NCBI RefSeq assembly: GCF_000219915.2
Contig: NC_017964.1
Location: forward strand, 930,001-994,000
Reading direction: 5' to 3'
DNA from: Advenella kashmirensis WT001
GTDB lineage: Bacteria; Pseudomonadota; Gammaproteobacteria; Burkholderiales; Burkholderiaceae_B
DNA length: 64,000 nucleotides
In this document: one piece after another, positions 9,683-18,864 of the stretch
How the letters are laid out: the number at the start of each line of letters is the position of its first letter
How positions within the stretch are numbered: position 1 is the stretch's first letter
The notes under the pieces: model-generated
Seen by the model: only the letters and a program-made list of their open reading frames with translations
Database searches by the model: none
What the model was told of the DNA's origin: nothing
Translations under genes and position numbers: made by a program

Positions 9683-10405
9683 ATGATTCAGTTTAACAAC
9701 GTGTCCAAGTGGTACGGCCAATACCAGGCCTTGTGCGATGTGACCGCAAAGGTGTCGCAGGGCGAAGTGCTGGTGGTGTGCGGCCCGTCCGGTTCAGGCA
9801 AGTCCACGCTGATTCGCACCGTTAACCGGCTTGAACCAATACAGGCCGGTTCCATTATTGTGGATGAACAGGACGTGAATGCCTGCAAATCAATAGATGC
9901 GTTGCGCAGTCATATCGGGTTTGTATTCCAGCAGTTCAATCTGTTTCCTCATATGAACGTGCGCGATAACCTGATGATGGCGCCGGTCATGTTGAAACGC
10001 AGCAATAAAGCGGCTGCGCGTGAACAGGCCATGTCGTTGCTGGAACGGGTGGGCCTTGGCCATAAGGCCGACGCTTTTCCCGGCCAGTTGTCAGGCGGAC
10101 AGCAGCAACGGGTCGCCATTGCCCGCGCGCTGGCGATGAACCCGAAGATCATGCTGTTTGATGAACCCACCAGCGCGCTGGATCCGGAAATGGTCAACGA
10201 GGTTTTGCTGGTGATGAAGTCGCTGGCTACCGAAGGGATGACCATGATCTGCGTAACGCATGAAATGAATTTTGCGCGGGACGTGGCCGACACGGTCTGG
10301 TTCATGGATGCGGGGGCCATTGTTGAGCAAGCGCCGCCGGCCGAGTTCTTTACTCACGCCCGGACCGAGCGCGCCCGCAAGTTCCTGGCCGATATCAGAC
10401 ACTGA
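9683..10405 (+). CDS. Polar amino-acid ABC transporter ATP-binding protein (GlnQ type)
   Basis: 240 residues. Walker A is GPSGSGKST, the ABC signature [15 protein letters not shown], Walker [13 protein letters not shown] and the switch histidine lies in [17 protein letters not shown] 9683 follows GGAG. It powers the importer encoded just upstream. Its stop overlaps the 3' end of the convergent LysR gene by 11 bases. Confidence 0.92.
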   Translation: MIQFNNVSKWYGQYQALCDVTAKVSQGEVLVVCGPSGSGKSTLIRTVNRLEPIQAGSIIVDEQDVNACKSIDALRSHIGFVFQQFNLFPHMNVRDNLMMAPVMLKRSNKAAAREQAMSLLERVGLGHKADAFPGQLSGGQQQRVAIARALAMNPKIMLFDEPTSALDPEMVNEVLLVMKSLATEGMTMICVTHEMNFARDVADTVWFMDAGAIVEQAPPAEFFTHARTERARKFLADIRH

Positions 10406-11303
10406 CGCCGCTGCCGTAAGGAATGCCAAAATTGCAGACATCCTTGGCCAGCATGGCAACTTCCTTGTAGAGCATGGCGTTGGCATTTTTTGCATACATG
10501 GCGCAGTAAAGGGATTTAGGCGGTGCTTTGGTGGTTTTCAGTATGGCCAGCTTGCGGCTGGTGACCAGGGGATAGAAATAGTCGATAGGCAGGCAACAGA
10601 TGCCGAAACCGGCTACTGTCAGCCCTGCCATGGCCAGCAAGCTGTTGATCGTAAACAGGTTTTTTTCTGCCGTGTACGGTTGCAGCCAATCGTCATACAC
10701 GGAATTGAGACCCGATTCCATGTCCTGGCGAATCAGTGACATTTCGGAAATGTCCTGGGGCGTGTAGACCCGGTCACTTGTGATAATGCTGGGGACTGCC
10801 TACCCAGGCTAAGGAACATAGTCAAAGGGGGACTGTTCCAGCAATGGCGATTTGAATTCGCTGTGCAGAAAGGCCATATCCAGCTGGCCCTTGAGCAGGT
10901 TCTGCTGCAGCTCGGCCGCCATGCCTGTTTTGGGACTGACGGTTAGTTTGGGAAAGAGAATGCGCAATTGCGCAATCAAATCGGGAAGCCAGGTCATTGC
11001 CGTGATTTCGGTAATGCCCAGGCGCAATATGCCTGAAAACGTGTGATGGCCTTTGAGCTTCATGAGCATCACATCGCGCTGGGTTAACAGTTCGGAAGCC
11101 AGTTCAACGATTTCCTGGCCTTTGGGTGTCAGGGTTGCCTTGTGGCCGCTGCGATCAAAAATGCTGACATCGAAATCCGATTCCAGCTCCTGGATGCGCT
11201 TGGTAATGGCCGATTGGGTTGTATTCAGGCGCTGGGCCGCGCTGGCAAAACTGCCCAGTTGCACCACCCAGTAAAGGGCTTCGATTTGTTTGAATGTAAG
11301 CAT
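10395..11303 (-). CDS. LysR-family regulator (ArgP-like layout), internally disrupted
   Basis: N-terminal HTH is intact ([36 protein letters not shown]). The effector domain follows, ending with [20 protein letters not shown] near the C-terminus. Two stops interrupt the frame at 10800-10811, yet the frame before and after is the same. One missing base at about 10806 restores DYVPLAWVGSP, and a second lesion near 10785 returns to [15 protein letters not shown]. The gene is convergent with the aminotransferase/transport operon and is a plausible regulator of it or of the divergent Bug gene at 11541. Confidence 0.8.
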
Positions 11304-11540
11304 GGCGACTCAGGATTGGATTGTATGGACATAAAACGTTTCGTAGCCCGCGAAACGAAGCGGAAGACAAATTGATTCCCAAAAAGAATCATTATTATCA
11401 ATCAATATTATTTTTTTTCAAATGCAATTATGGCCGCCACGCCACCCATAACGGTTATTTGTCATCGCCTGGTAGCAATGGGCGTGTCAACCGAACATCG
11501 AAACGAGTGGCTGTTGCTACTCAATAAAGGAGATTTTTTT

Positions 11541-12532
11541 ATGAAAAACAGCAAGAAACTTCAGCGTCTGTGTTTGCCTGCCCTGGCCGGCGCGCTACTG
11601 GCTATCGCTGCGCCAGCAACAGTTCAAGCCGCGGCGTTTCCGGAACATGCGATCAAGCTGGTTGTGCCCTGGTCGCCTGGCGGCGCAACCGATGTGCTGG
11701 GACGCATCCTGGCCAAAGGCTGACGGCTCAGTTAAAGCAGACCGTAGTGGTGGAAAATAAGGCGGGCGCTGGCGGCAACATTGGTACAAGCGCCTTTGTG
11801 CGTGAGAAGCCGGATGGCTATTCGCTGCTGGTGGCGACCAGCTCGACCAATGCGGCCAACCCACATTTATACAAGCGGTTGGGTTTTGATGCGCAAAAGG
11901 ATTTTGCGCCTATTGCATTTGTGGCCAATATTCCAAACGTGCTTGAAGTGCCCAAGGACTCGCGCTTTGCTACAGCGACTGATCTGCTCAAATTTGCCAA
12001 AGAGAACCCTGGGCAACTCAATTATGGTTCTGCCGGCGTGGGCTCATCCCAGCATCTGGCCACGTCATTGCTGCAACACATTACGGGCGCCCGCTTTACG
12101 CATATTCCCTACAAGGGCAGTGGCCCTGCGGTGAGCGATCTGCTGGGCAAGCGGCTTGATTTCATGATCGATACAGGCTCTATGGCGCAGGTTAAGGGCG
12201 GGAACCTGACGGCGCTCGCCGTGGCATCGAAAAAACGCATTCCCTTTTTGCCCGATGTGCCGACGTTTGAAGAAGTTGGCGTCAAGGATATGGTGGCTTC
12301 TGCCTGGTATGGCATTGTTGCTCCAAAGGGAACCCCTGCAGACGTTGTCGATACCTTGAATAAAGCGGTCAATAACGCGCTGAAGGATCCGCAAACCCGC
12401 GCTCAGCTCGAAGGCATGGGCGCGCAGGTTGTCGAAGGAGACAACACATCGTCCGAGTTCGGCGCATTCATTCAATCTGAAATAACGCGTTATGCTGAAC
12501 TGGTGAAAATGTCAGGCGCCAAGCCAGAGTAA
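11541..12532 (+). CDS. Bug-type tripartite tricarboxylate receptor, frameshifted
   Basis: Periplasmic receptor with a signal peptide (LPALAGALLAIAAPATVQA) and the Bug core (FPEHAIKLVVPWSPGGATDV, QTVVVENKAGAGGNIG, REKPDGYSLLV, HIPYKGSGPAVSDLLGK, FLPDVPTFEEVGV). ATG 11541 follows AAGGAG. The frame breaks near 11720 at AKG; one added base reads on as AKGLTAQLKQ. About 330 residues in total. It stands alone on its strand, divergent from the LysR gene and convergent with a CoA-transferase gene, without a local TctAB pair. Confidence 0.87.
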
Positions 12533-12595
12533 TTGCCGGTATGCCCGGGGGCTGCCCAATGATGGCGCCGGGCAAAGCGATTGCCTGGGGCGTGT

Positions 12596-13834
12596 TCAAT
12601 TGCCGGCGGCACTGTCTTGCGGATCGCTTTGGTAAGCCTCGCCAGCCTGCAGCATGGTCGAGATGTCGTCCTGGCCAAAGCCGGCCTCGGTCAGAATCTG
12701 CCTTGTGTGTTCGCCAATATGCGGGGCGTGATGGCGCAGCGTCGGCGAAAAACCGGTCATGCTGACCGGCACATTCAGATGTCGTATCGTTCCCTGCGTG
12801 GGATGCTGCTGCTTTTGAACCAGGCCCACATCTGCAATATGCGGATCGGATAACAGGGAAGAAATGGTATGGCAGGGCATGCAGGGGATGTCGTACTGCG
12901 TGAGCCGCTCCAGCCAGTATTGCGTATCGTGTTTGGCTATTTCCTGGGCACGCAGTGAAAAAAACTCGGCAATGTGATCAATTCTGTTCAGGGCCCGGTT
13001 AAAGCGCGGGTCAGACTTGAGCTGTGGTCTGCCCATGGCGTCGAACAGCGCCAGTACCTGGGCATCGGTATTGGTCGTGACACAGATATAGCCGTCGCTG
13101 GTTTTGACGGGGCGGGCGTTTTCGTCAAGCAAACGCTTGTCGCCGCTGGGTGAGATCGGGGGATCAAAGGATTCGCCGTACAGATGTTCGCTAAGCACCA
13201 GCGTGGCATAACTTTCAAACATAGGAACTTCGATCTCCCGTGGACCGGGACTGCGGGTTTGAGCATAGAGCGCGACCATAATGGCATTGGCCACCATGAG
13301 TGCAGCGGTTCTGTCTACCACAACATAAGGCACATAGCGTGGCTCGTTGCCATTTTGCGCAAACAGGGACGCCAGCGCCGTCGCACCCTGCAAAATAGAA
13401 TCATAGGCAGGACGATTGGCATAACGCCCCTGGCTGCCAAAGCCCACGATGTTGCAATAAATCAGATTGGGATTGACGCTGCTGAGCGCACCGAAGGAAA
13501 TGCCCAGGCGGGCCATGGCATCGGGTCGCATATTATGGATCACAATATGCGAACGGGCTGCAAGCTTCATGAACGCCGCCTTGCCCCGTTCTGTTTTCAG
13601 GTTCAGGCAGAGGCTGCGCTTGTTACGGTTCATGTGCATGAACTTGCCCGACATGCCGGGAGTGGGGGAATGACCGGAGATCCAGCGGATGATGTCGCCC
13701 GATTGCTGCTCCAGCTTGATGACGTCTGCCCCATAGTCTGCCAGTGTCTGCGTGGCGTAAGGACCAACAACGGCTGAGGTCAGGTCCAGGATACGTATGC
13801 CGGCCAGCGGCAACTGTGGTGTCTTGTTATCCAT
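12596..13834 (-). CDS. CaiB/BaiF family CoA transferase
   Basis: 412 residues, full length for a class III CoA transferase, which moves CoA between carboxylic acids through a mixed-anhydride with a conserved aspartate. Visible are LAGIRILDLTSAVVGPYATQ and LADYGADVIKLEQ at the N-terminus and the aspartate in RPAYDSILQGATAL near residue 145. The start at 13834 (ATGG) is supported by homologous N-terminal length. Two MarR-type operator copies lie 75-116 bases upstream, so it probably belongs to the regulon of the neighbouring MarR gene. Its acid substrate is unknown. Confidence 0.88.
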   Translation of the reverse strand: MDNKTPQLPLAGIRILDLTSAVVGPYATQTLADYGADVIKLEQQSGDIIRWISGHSPTPGMSGKFMHMNRNKRSLCLNLKTERGKAAFMKLAARSHIVIHNMRPDAMARLGISFGALSSVNPNLIYCNIVGFGSQGRYANRPAYDSILQGATALASLFAQNGNEPRYVPYVVVDRTAALMVANAIMVALYAQTRSPGPREIEVPMFESYATLVLSEHLYGESFDPPISPSGDKRLLDENARPVKTSDGYICVTTNTDAQVLALFDAMGRPQLKSDPRFNRALNRIDHIAEFFSLRAQEIAKHDTQYWLERLTQYDIPCMPCHTISSLLSDPHIADVGLVQKQQHPTQGTIRHLNVPVSMTGFSPTLRHHAPHIGEHTRQILTEAGFGQDDISTMLQAGEAYQSDPQDSAAGN

Positions 13835-13908
13835 GGGAATTGAACGGGCCCGAGCCTGCAGGCAATAACGCTGACGGTTTCACGATTGTCATCCCTCCTG
13901 TACAAATA

Positions 13909-13950
13909 TAGTTATGAATAGCAACCTAATATGGTTGATAAATGAAACTA
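13909..13950. promoter_or_regulatory. Two 19-bp MarR-type operator copies upstream of the CoA transferase
   Basis: Copy one is 13932-13950, TGGTTGATAAATGAAACTA. Copy two is on the other strand at 13909-13927, reading AGGTTGCTATTCATAACTA. Both match the pattern RGTTG(N8)AACTA found twice in the promoter region of the MarR gene at 14681-14739. They lie upstream of the minus-strand CoA-transferase gene that starts at 13834. Confidence 0.65.
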
Positions 13951-14113
13951 TATCATGTTTGGGAAACATCAGTGAAGCGATGTTGCGGTTTTGCCCTATG
14001 CTCGACCAGAGTCAGACCCGATGCGTCTACCGCGCAGAACAGGTGCGCCGCCAGGGGTGCCGCAAAAAGCCCGGCTCTGTGCTGCTTATGTCAGAAAACT
14101 TATGGCAGATAAC

Positions 14114-14611
14114 TTACGGCTTACGGTCAGGCGCTTCGGTGCCACCCTTTTTGCGACCTGGGTGCAGGTCCATCAGAATTTTTGTGCGAAAAATCAGCTT
14201 GGCGATAATCACGTCAAACTGTTCTTTTTCCTGCGGGGTCAGCACGTCCAGGATTTCATTGTTCCTGCGCAGGGCGATGGGAAACGCACTGGCATAGAGT
14301 TTTTCCCCTTCTTCGGAAAGCGACAGCTGGATACTGCGACCGTCGCTGTCGCTGTTTTTACGCTGGATCAGACCGCGCTCTGACAGACTGGCCACCGCTT
14401 TGCTGGCGCGGCTTTTGTCAATGTTTGCTTCCTTTGCCAGCGTTTTCAATGACATGGGCGCAAAGGCGGCCAGCAGGCCGATAAAGCGCCAGCTCTGCTT
14501 GTCCAGGCCGAACAGATCCTGGTTGATGGATTCAGCCAGGGTGCTGCTTAAAAACGCCAACCGGTTCAGGCGATACGAAAACAGTTCTTTAATGTTTTCA
14601 GGTTGCTTCAT
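14114..14611 (-). CDS. MarR-family transcriptional regulator
   Basis: 166 residues from ATG 14611 (FSYRLNRLAFLSSTLAESIN). The winged HTH is clear (PMSLKTLAKEANIDKSRASK, then AVASLSERGLIQRKNSDSDG with GRSIQLSLSEEG), giving the MarR fold of dimeric repressors that often respond to aromatic acids or CoA thioesters. Upstream in-frame codons reach 14785, but they would cover the operator sites, so the shorter start is preferred. The gene is divergent from the CoA-thioester operon, and near-identical operators sit between them. Confidence 0.88.
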   Translation of the reverse strand: MKQPENIKELFSYRLNRLAFLSSTLAESINQDLFGLDKQSWRFIGLLAAFAPMSLKTLAKEANIDKSRASKAVASLSERGLIQRKNSDSDGRSIQLSLSEEGEKLYASAFPIALRRNNEILDVLTPQEKEQFDVIIAKLIFRTKILMDLHPGRKKGGTEAPDRKP

Positions 14612-14680
14612 GATGATCATCGTCTTTGTGTTTCCAATGTACTGAATCATGCGGGATATGATAAAAAAAATCAACAAAAA

Positions 14681-14739
14681 TAGTTGAATAAAGAAACTAT
14701 ATGGTTTACGATCTGGATAATGGTTGAAAAAATCAACTA
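14681..14739. promoter_or_regulatory. Two 19-bp MarR-type operator copies in the divergent promoter region
   Basis: 14681-14699 is TAGTTGAATAAAGAAACTA and 14721-14739 is TGGTTGAAAAAATCAACTA. The second is a perfect inverted repeat in its arms (GGTTGA/TCAACT with one mismatch). Start-to-start distance is 40 bases, about four helical turns. They lie between the MarR gene (start 14611, minus) and the oxidoreductase gene (start 14838, plus), where a repressor could control both. Confidence 0.7.
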
Positions 14740-14837
14740 GTTTGCTGATGGTTTGTGTGGAGGCCGCTTTCTGGTTAAGCCGCAAATGTCTGGTAGCCCA
14801 TACTCTTTTCTACTTATCGTTCTCAGGTCGACACTGC

Positions 14838-15780
14838 ATGAAAACCCGTATTACCCAAATGTTGAATATTGAATATCCGATTATCCAGGCCGGCATGAGC
14901 TGGGCTTCGTCCAGCGCGGCGTTGCCGATAGCGGTGTCCAATGCGGGCGGGTTGGGCATGATCGCTGCGGGACCGATGTATGAACAGGATTTTCGCAAGG
15001 TGCTGCAAGCGGTGCGCGCCGGCACCGATAAACCGTTTGCGGTCAATATTCCGCTGTACCGGCCCGGGGCGCAGGCGTTTCTGGACATGGCCTATGAGTT
15101 TCGGGTGCCGGTGATTTTTGCCTCGCAGGGCGGGCCCAAGGCCCATCTTGCCCGTTTTCGGGAGATTGGAACAAGATGGGTCCATGTCGTATCCACCCTG
15201 GAGCATGCCGGCAAGGCCGCTGCTGCGGGTGTTGACGCCCTGGCCGTTGTGGGCGCAGAGGCTGGCGGGCATCCGCCGGCCAATGAAGTGAGTTCGCTGG
15301 TTATTGTTCGCAAGGCAGCCCGGATTTTGCGCTGCCGATCGTGGGCGGCGGCGGTGTCGCCGACGGCTATGGCATTGCCGCTATGCTTGCACTGGGTGCA
15401 GATGCCGTGCAACTGGGGACCCGCTTTCTGATGACAGAGGAAGCCAGTGTCCATGATGCTTATAAGTCCGTGGCGCTGGCAACGGGTGTGGATGGCACCG
15501 ACCTGGTCGGCCGCAAGGGGCTGCCGGTCCGAATGATTCGCAATGACTTTGCTGCACATATGCGGCAAATTGATCTCTCGGCATGCGACAAACAGGAATA
15601 CGAAGCCGAATTTAGAAAAAGCACGCTCAGGCAGGCTGCACTGGATGGCGATGTGGCATGGGGCAAAGTGGAGCTTGGCCAATCGGCCGGGCTGGTCGAC
15701 AGCATTGTGCCGGTAAGCAGCTTATGCAGCAGCTGGTGGCTGAACTGAATGATGCCCGGTGCGCGCTAAGTGAAATATGA
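14838..15780 (+). CDS. Nitronate monooxygenase / 2-nitropropane dioxygenase family flavoprotein, frameshifted twice
   Basis: FMN-dependent TIM-barrel protein of the NPD/FabK family, whose members oxidise nitronates or reduce enoyl thioesters. The N-terminus reads MLNIEYPIIQAGMSWASS and AVSNAGGLGMIAAG. The FMN phosphate-binding part follows (GVDALAVVGAEAGGH, then IVGGGGVADGYGIAAMLALG, DAVQLGTRFLMTEE). Breaks are near 15320 and 15715, each repaired by one base; the true end is then at 15780 rather than 15748. It opens a seven-gene operon for CoA-thioester metabolism, so an enoyl-CoA-related role is as likely as nitronate oxidation. Confidence 0.82.
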
Positions 15781-15819
15781 AATGCAGTATGACGCGGAAT
15801 ATGAAGTGGAATATGAATT
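15772..15819 (+). repeat. Four tandem degenerate 12-bp repeats
   Basis: Units are GAAATATGAAAT (15772), GCAGTATGACGC (15784), GGAATATGAAGT (15796) and GGAATATGAATT (15808). They fill the gap between the flavoprotein gene and the enoyl-CoA hydratase gene and run up to its ribosome site. One frame through them has no stop and would read as a short Tyr/Glu-rich peptide. Confidence 0.6.
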
Positions 15820-15840
15820 TTACGAACGGAAGGAAATCGC

Positions 15841-16566
15841 ATGTCTGTCTTGCTGACTGAAATTGAAAACAATGTTCTGACCATCAGTCTGAACCGGCCT
15901 GAAAAACACAATGCCCTGAATACGGCGCTGACCCAGGCGCTGCTCGATGCCCTCAAAGATGCTGAGCGCGATCCCCAGGTTAGGGCGATTATTGTGCATG
16001 GCAATGGCAAGTCTTTCTGTGCAGGAGCCGACACGACAGAGTTCAGCAGTCTGACGCCGGACGCATCTGATCAGGTGCTGGACCGTGCGGATCTGACAAC
16101 GGCATTGCATTTGTCATTTTCAAAAATTGCCAAACCGATTATTGCTGCTGTGCATGGCAATGCGCTGGGCGGTGGCGCCGGACTGGCGCTGGCTTGTGAT
16201 CTGGTGGTGATGGCTGAAGATGCCCGTTTTGGCTACCCCGAACTGAAGCACGGGATTGTTGCCGCAGTAGTGCTGGCCAATCTGGTGCGCCAGCTGGGGC
16301 AGAAAAAAGCCTTTGAGCTGGTGGCGATGGCCGAACCAGTGAGCGGTCAGCGTGCCTTTGAACTGGATCTGGTCAATCGGGTGTGCCCGGCCGCAGACGT
16401 GTTGGGCGAGGCCCGGATCTTTGCAGAGAAACTGGCCAGCTGGAGTCCTGTGGCGATGGCGACGACCAAGCGCACATTTTATCGCGCGGCAGACCTGGCC
16501 CTTGAAGAGGCGCTGGCCGTGGGGCGTGATGCCAACGTCATGATGCGCGGGTTCAGCAAACCATGA
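15841..16566 (+). CDS. Enoyl-CoA hydratase/isomerase family protein
   Basis: 241 residues, crotonase fold. ATG 15841 follows GGAAGGAA. Visible are ISLNRPEKHNALNTALTQAL, the oxyanion-hole segment FCAGADTTEF and HGNALGGGAGLALACDL. The catalytic Glu of GGGCEL-type motifs is a Gly here (GGGAGL), while the second catalytic Glu is kept in FGYPELKHG. Loss of one of the two glutamates argues for an isomerase, hydrolase or lyase variant rather than a standard hydratase. The stop overlaps the start of the next gene. Confidence 0.85.
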   Translation: MSVLLTEIENNVLTISLNRPEKHNALNTALTQALLDALKDAERDPQVRAIIVHGNGKSFCAGADTTEFSSLTPDASDQVLDRADLTTALHLSFSKIAKPIIAAVHGNALGGGAGLALACDLVVMAEDARFGYPELKHGIVAAVVLANLVRQLGQKKAFELVAMAEPVSGQRAFELDLVNRVCPAADVLGEARIFAEKLASWSPVAMATTKRTFYRAADLALEEALAVGRDANVMMRGFSKP

Positions 16567-17771
16567 AGGGCAATAGCATGCGACCGCTGGAAGGGCTGAA
16601 AATACTTGATCTGTCACGGGTGCTGGCATGTCCGTTTGCCTCTATGATTCTTGCTGAAATGGGCGCGCAGGTGATTAAGGTGGAACAGCCGGTCACGGGT
16701 GACGAAACGCGTCATTTCGAGCCACGCGTCACAGGTGAGCATGGCAGTGAATCGGCCTACTTTTTTGCATTTAACCGTAGCAAGCAATCGATCACGGTTA
16801 ATCTTCGATCGCAAGAGGGACAGAACATCATCAGGGAATTGGCGCGCGAGGCCGATGTGTTCCTGGAAATTCCAGTCGACACCCTGAAAAAATACAATCT
16901 GCACTACGATGCCATCAAAGAACAGAACAATGACATCGTGTATGTATCGTGCACAGGCTTTGGCATGACTGGGCCGTATTCACCGCGCAAGGGCTATGAC
17001 ACGGTGTTTCAGGCGATGGGCGGCATCATGAGTCTGACCGGAGAACGCGGTGGCGGTCCTGTCAAACCCGGCTTGCCGGTCGCTGACTTGACATCGGGGT
17101 TATGGATTGTGATCGCGATTCTGACTGCGATGGTAGGCAAAGACCGGACGGGTCGTGGTTGCCATGTGGATTTTTCCATGTTCGACGGGCAGGTTGGCTT
17201 ACTGTCACTGGCTGCCGCCCGCTATTTTTCGCTGGGCGAGGTGCCGGCCAGGCTGGGCACCGAGCATCCCGGGCGGGTGCCGTCTGCTGCATTCGAATGT
17301 GCCGATGGCAGATGGGTGCAGATTACCGGCAGCGACCAGCATTGGAAGCCTCTGTGCGAGCTGCTTGGACTGGATCAATGGGCGGCAGACGCCGGCCTGG
17401 CAAAGAATGCCGAGCGGGTGCGGCGACGCAGCGAAGTCATGCAGGGGTTGCAGCAGGCCATCGGCAAGCTGGATCGTGCCCGGCTTTGCCAATTGTGCGA
17501 CGAGCGTGGTGTGCCGGCAGGACCGATTATGTCGGTCGATGAGATTTTTGCCGACGCCCACGTAGCAAGCCGGGAACTGGTGCAGCGCTTTACTCACCCG
17601 CAGGTAGGCGAATTTGAAGGAATCGCAGTCCCGTTCAAGTTTACAGGATACGACAACCCGGTCATGGGACGGCCACCCCTGCTGGGCGAGCATACAGATC
17701 TGATTCTGATGGAAAAACTCGGGCTGACTGAAGAACAAATCCTGGGTTTGAGGCAACTGAAGGCAATTTGA
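16563..17771 (+). CDS. CaiB/BaiF family CoA transferase
   Basis: 402 residues. ATG 16563 overlaps the preceding stop (ATGA); ATG 16578 (RPLEGLKILDLSRVLACPFA) is an alternative. Class III CoA-transferase features are LAEMGAQVIKVEQP, the catalytic aspartate in KGYDTVFQAMGGIM and the C-terminal RPPLLGEHTDLIL. It should activate a carboxylic acid by CoA transfer from a thioester donor. With a separate AMP-forming ligase in the same operon, two different acids may be activated, or transfer may recycle CoA within the pathway. Confidence 0.9.
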   Translation: MKGNSMRPLEGLKILDLSRVLACPFASMILAEMGAQVIKVEQPVTGDETRHFEPRVTGEHGSESAYFFAFNRSKQSITVNLRSQEGQNIIRELAREADVFLEIPVDTLKKYNLHYDAIKEQNNDIVYVSCTGFGMTGPYSPRKGYDTVFQAMGGIMSLTGERGGGPVKPGLPVADLTSGLWIVIAILTAMVGKDRTGRGCHVDFSMFDGQVGLLSLAAARYFSLGEVPARLGTEHPGRVPSAAFECADGRWVQITGSDQHWKPLCELLGLDQWAADAGLAKNAERVRRRSEVMQGLQQAIGKLDRARLCQLCDERGVPAGPIMSVDEIFADAHVASRELVQRFTHPQVGEFEGIAVPFKFTGYDNPVMGRPPLLGEHTDLILMEKLGLTEEQILGLRQLKAI

Positions 17772-17866
17772 TACCAAGGCTGGCATATCCGGTTGTAATT
17801 TTTGCGGATCTGCCATGACAACGCCATTTTTGACTGATGCAAAAATCAGCAATACAGGAGACAGAC

Positions 17867-18853
17867 ATGTCCAACTATTTTTCCAGCGGCAATCGGCTCT
17901 TTGCCGGCGCCATAACGATACTGGCAGCGGGTATCATGCATACCGCGCAGGCTGCCGCTTTCCCGGATAAACCAATTACGTTCATCAATCCTTACGCGGC
18001 CGGGGGGCCGGCTGATATTCTGGCGCGGATCGTGGCCAAACAAATGAGCGATGTGCTGGGTCAATCCATTATCATCCAGAGCAAACCGGGTGGCGGCGCC
18101 AGCATTGGCGCCGAGTATGTTGCCCGGGCCAAACCCGACGGTTACACCGTGCTGTTTGGCACAGCAGCTGCCCATGTCGTGACTCCCCTGATGCAAAAGG
18201 TGCAGTATGACGGCATCAAGGACTTTACCTTCGTTGGCATGGTTGGCAATATTCCGAATGTGTTAACGGTTGCGGCCGATTCGGGTTTGAAATCAGTCGA
18301 TGAATTGATCAAGGACAGTCAGGCCAACCCGGAAAAATATACCTATGCCTCGGCCGGTAACGGCAGCTCCCCCCATCTGACGGGCGAAAATTTTAAGCAG
18401 AAAACGCAGGCAAAGTTACTGCACGTACCCTACAAGGGGGCAGCGCCTGCGTCAACAGACCTGGCCGGCGGGCTGGTCAAGGTCGGTTTTCTGAATTTAC
18501 CCGCGGTGTTGCCGTTCATCAAGCAAGGCAAGTTGCACGCGCTGGCGATTGCCGCCAACAAGCGTTCCCCCGCCTTGCCGGAGGTTCCGACCATGGATGA
18601 ACTGGGTTACGACGGCTTCAAAGGCTCAAGCTGGTATAGCATGGCCGTTCCGGCCGATACCCCCAGGGAAGTGGTCGACACCCTGTACGCAGCACTGAAA
18701 AAAGTCTCGGAAAATCCTGAAACGATCAGTATGTACGAGAAGCAGGGCGTTGAGCCGTTCCTGATGGATAGCAAAGCGGCCAGCGACTTCGTTGCCCAGG
18801 ATCGCGAAAGAATAGAAAAGCTGCTGAAGGCGGCCAATATTACAAGCAAATAA
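17867..18853 (+). CDS. Bug-type tripartite tricarboxylate receptor
   Basis: Intact 328-residue periplasmic receptor. ATG 17867 follows AGGAGA. The signal peptide (AITILAAGIMHTAQAAA) is followed by FPDKPITFINPYAAGGPADI, ARAKPDGYTVLFG, LHVPYKGAAPASTDLAGG and ALPEVPTMDELGYDGFKG. Placed inside the CoA-thioester operon, it probably captures the carboxylate that the operon degrades. No membrane partners are encoded here, so it must rely on TctAB-type proteins elsewhere, possibly those at 34705-36729. Confidence 0.92.
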   Translation: MSNYFSSGNRLFAGAITILAAGIMHTAQAAAFPDKPITFINPYAAGGPADILARIVAKQMSDVLGQSIIIQSKPGGGASIGAEYVARAKPDGYTVLFGTAAAHVVTPLMQKVQYDGIKDFTFVGMVGNIPNVLTVAADSGLKSVDELIKDSQANPEKYTYASAGNGSSPHLTGENFKQKTQAKLLHVPYKGAAPASTDLAGGLVKVGFLNLPAVLPFIKQGKLHALAIAANKRSPALPEVPTMDELGYDGFKGSSWYSMAVPADTPREVVDTLYAALKKVSENPETISMYEKQGVEPFLMDSKAASDFVAQDRERIEKLLKAANITSK

Positions 18854-18864
18854 GGATACGACAA

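Noticed and set aside
13914..14297. Plus-strand frame of 127 codons over the operator region and the end of the MarR gene
   Set aside because: It overlaps the operator copies and the antisense of the MarR gene, and no family is recognisable.
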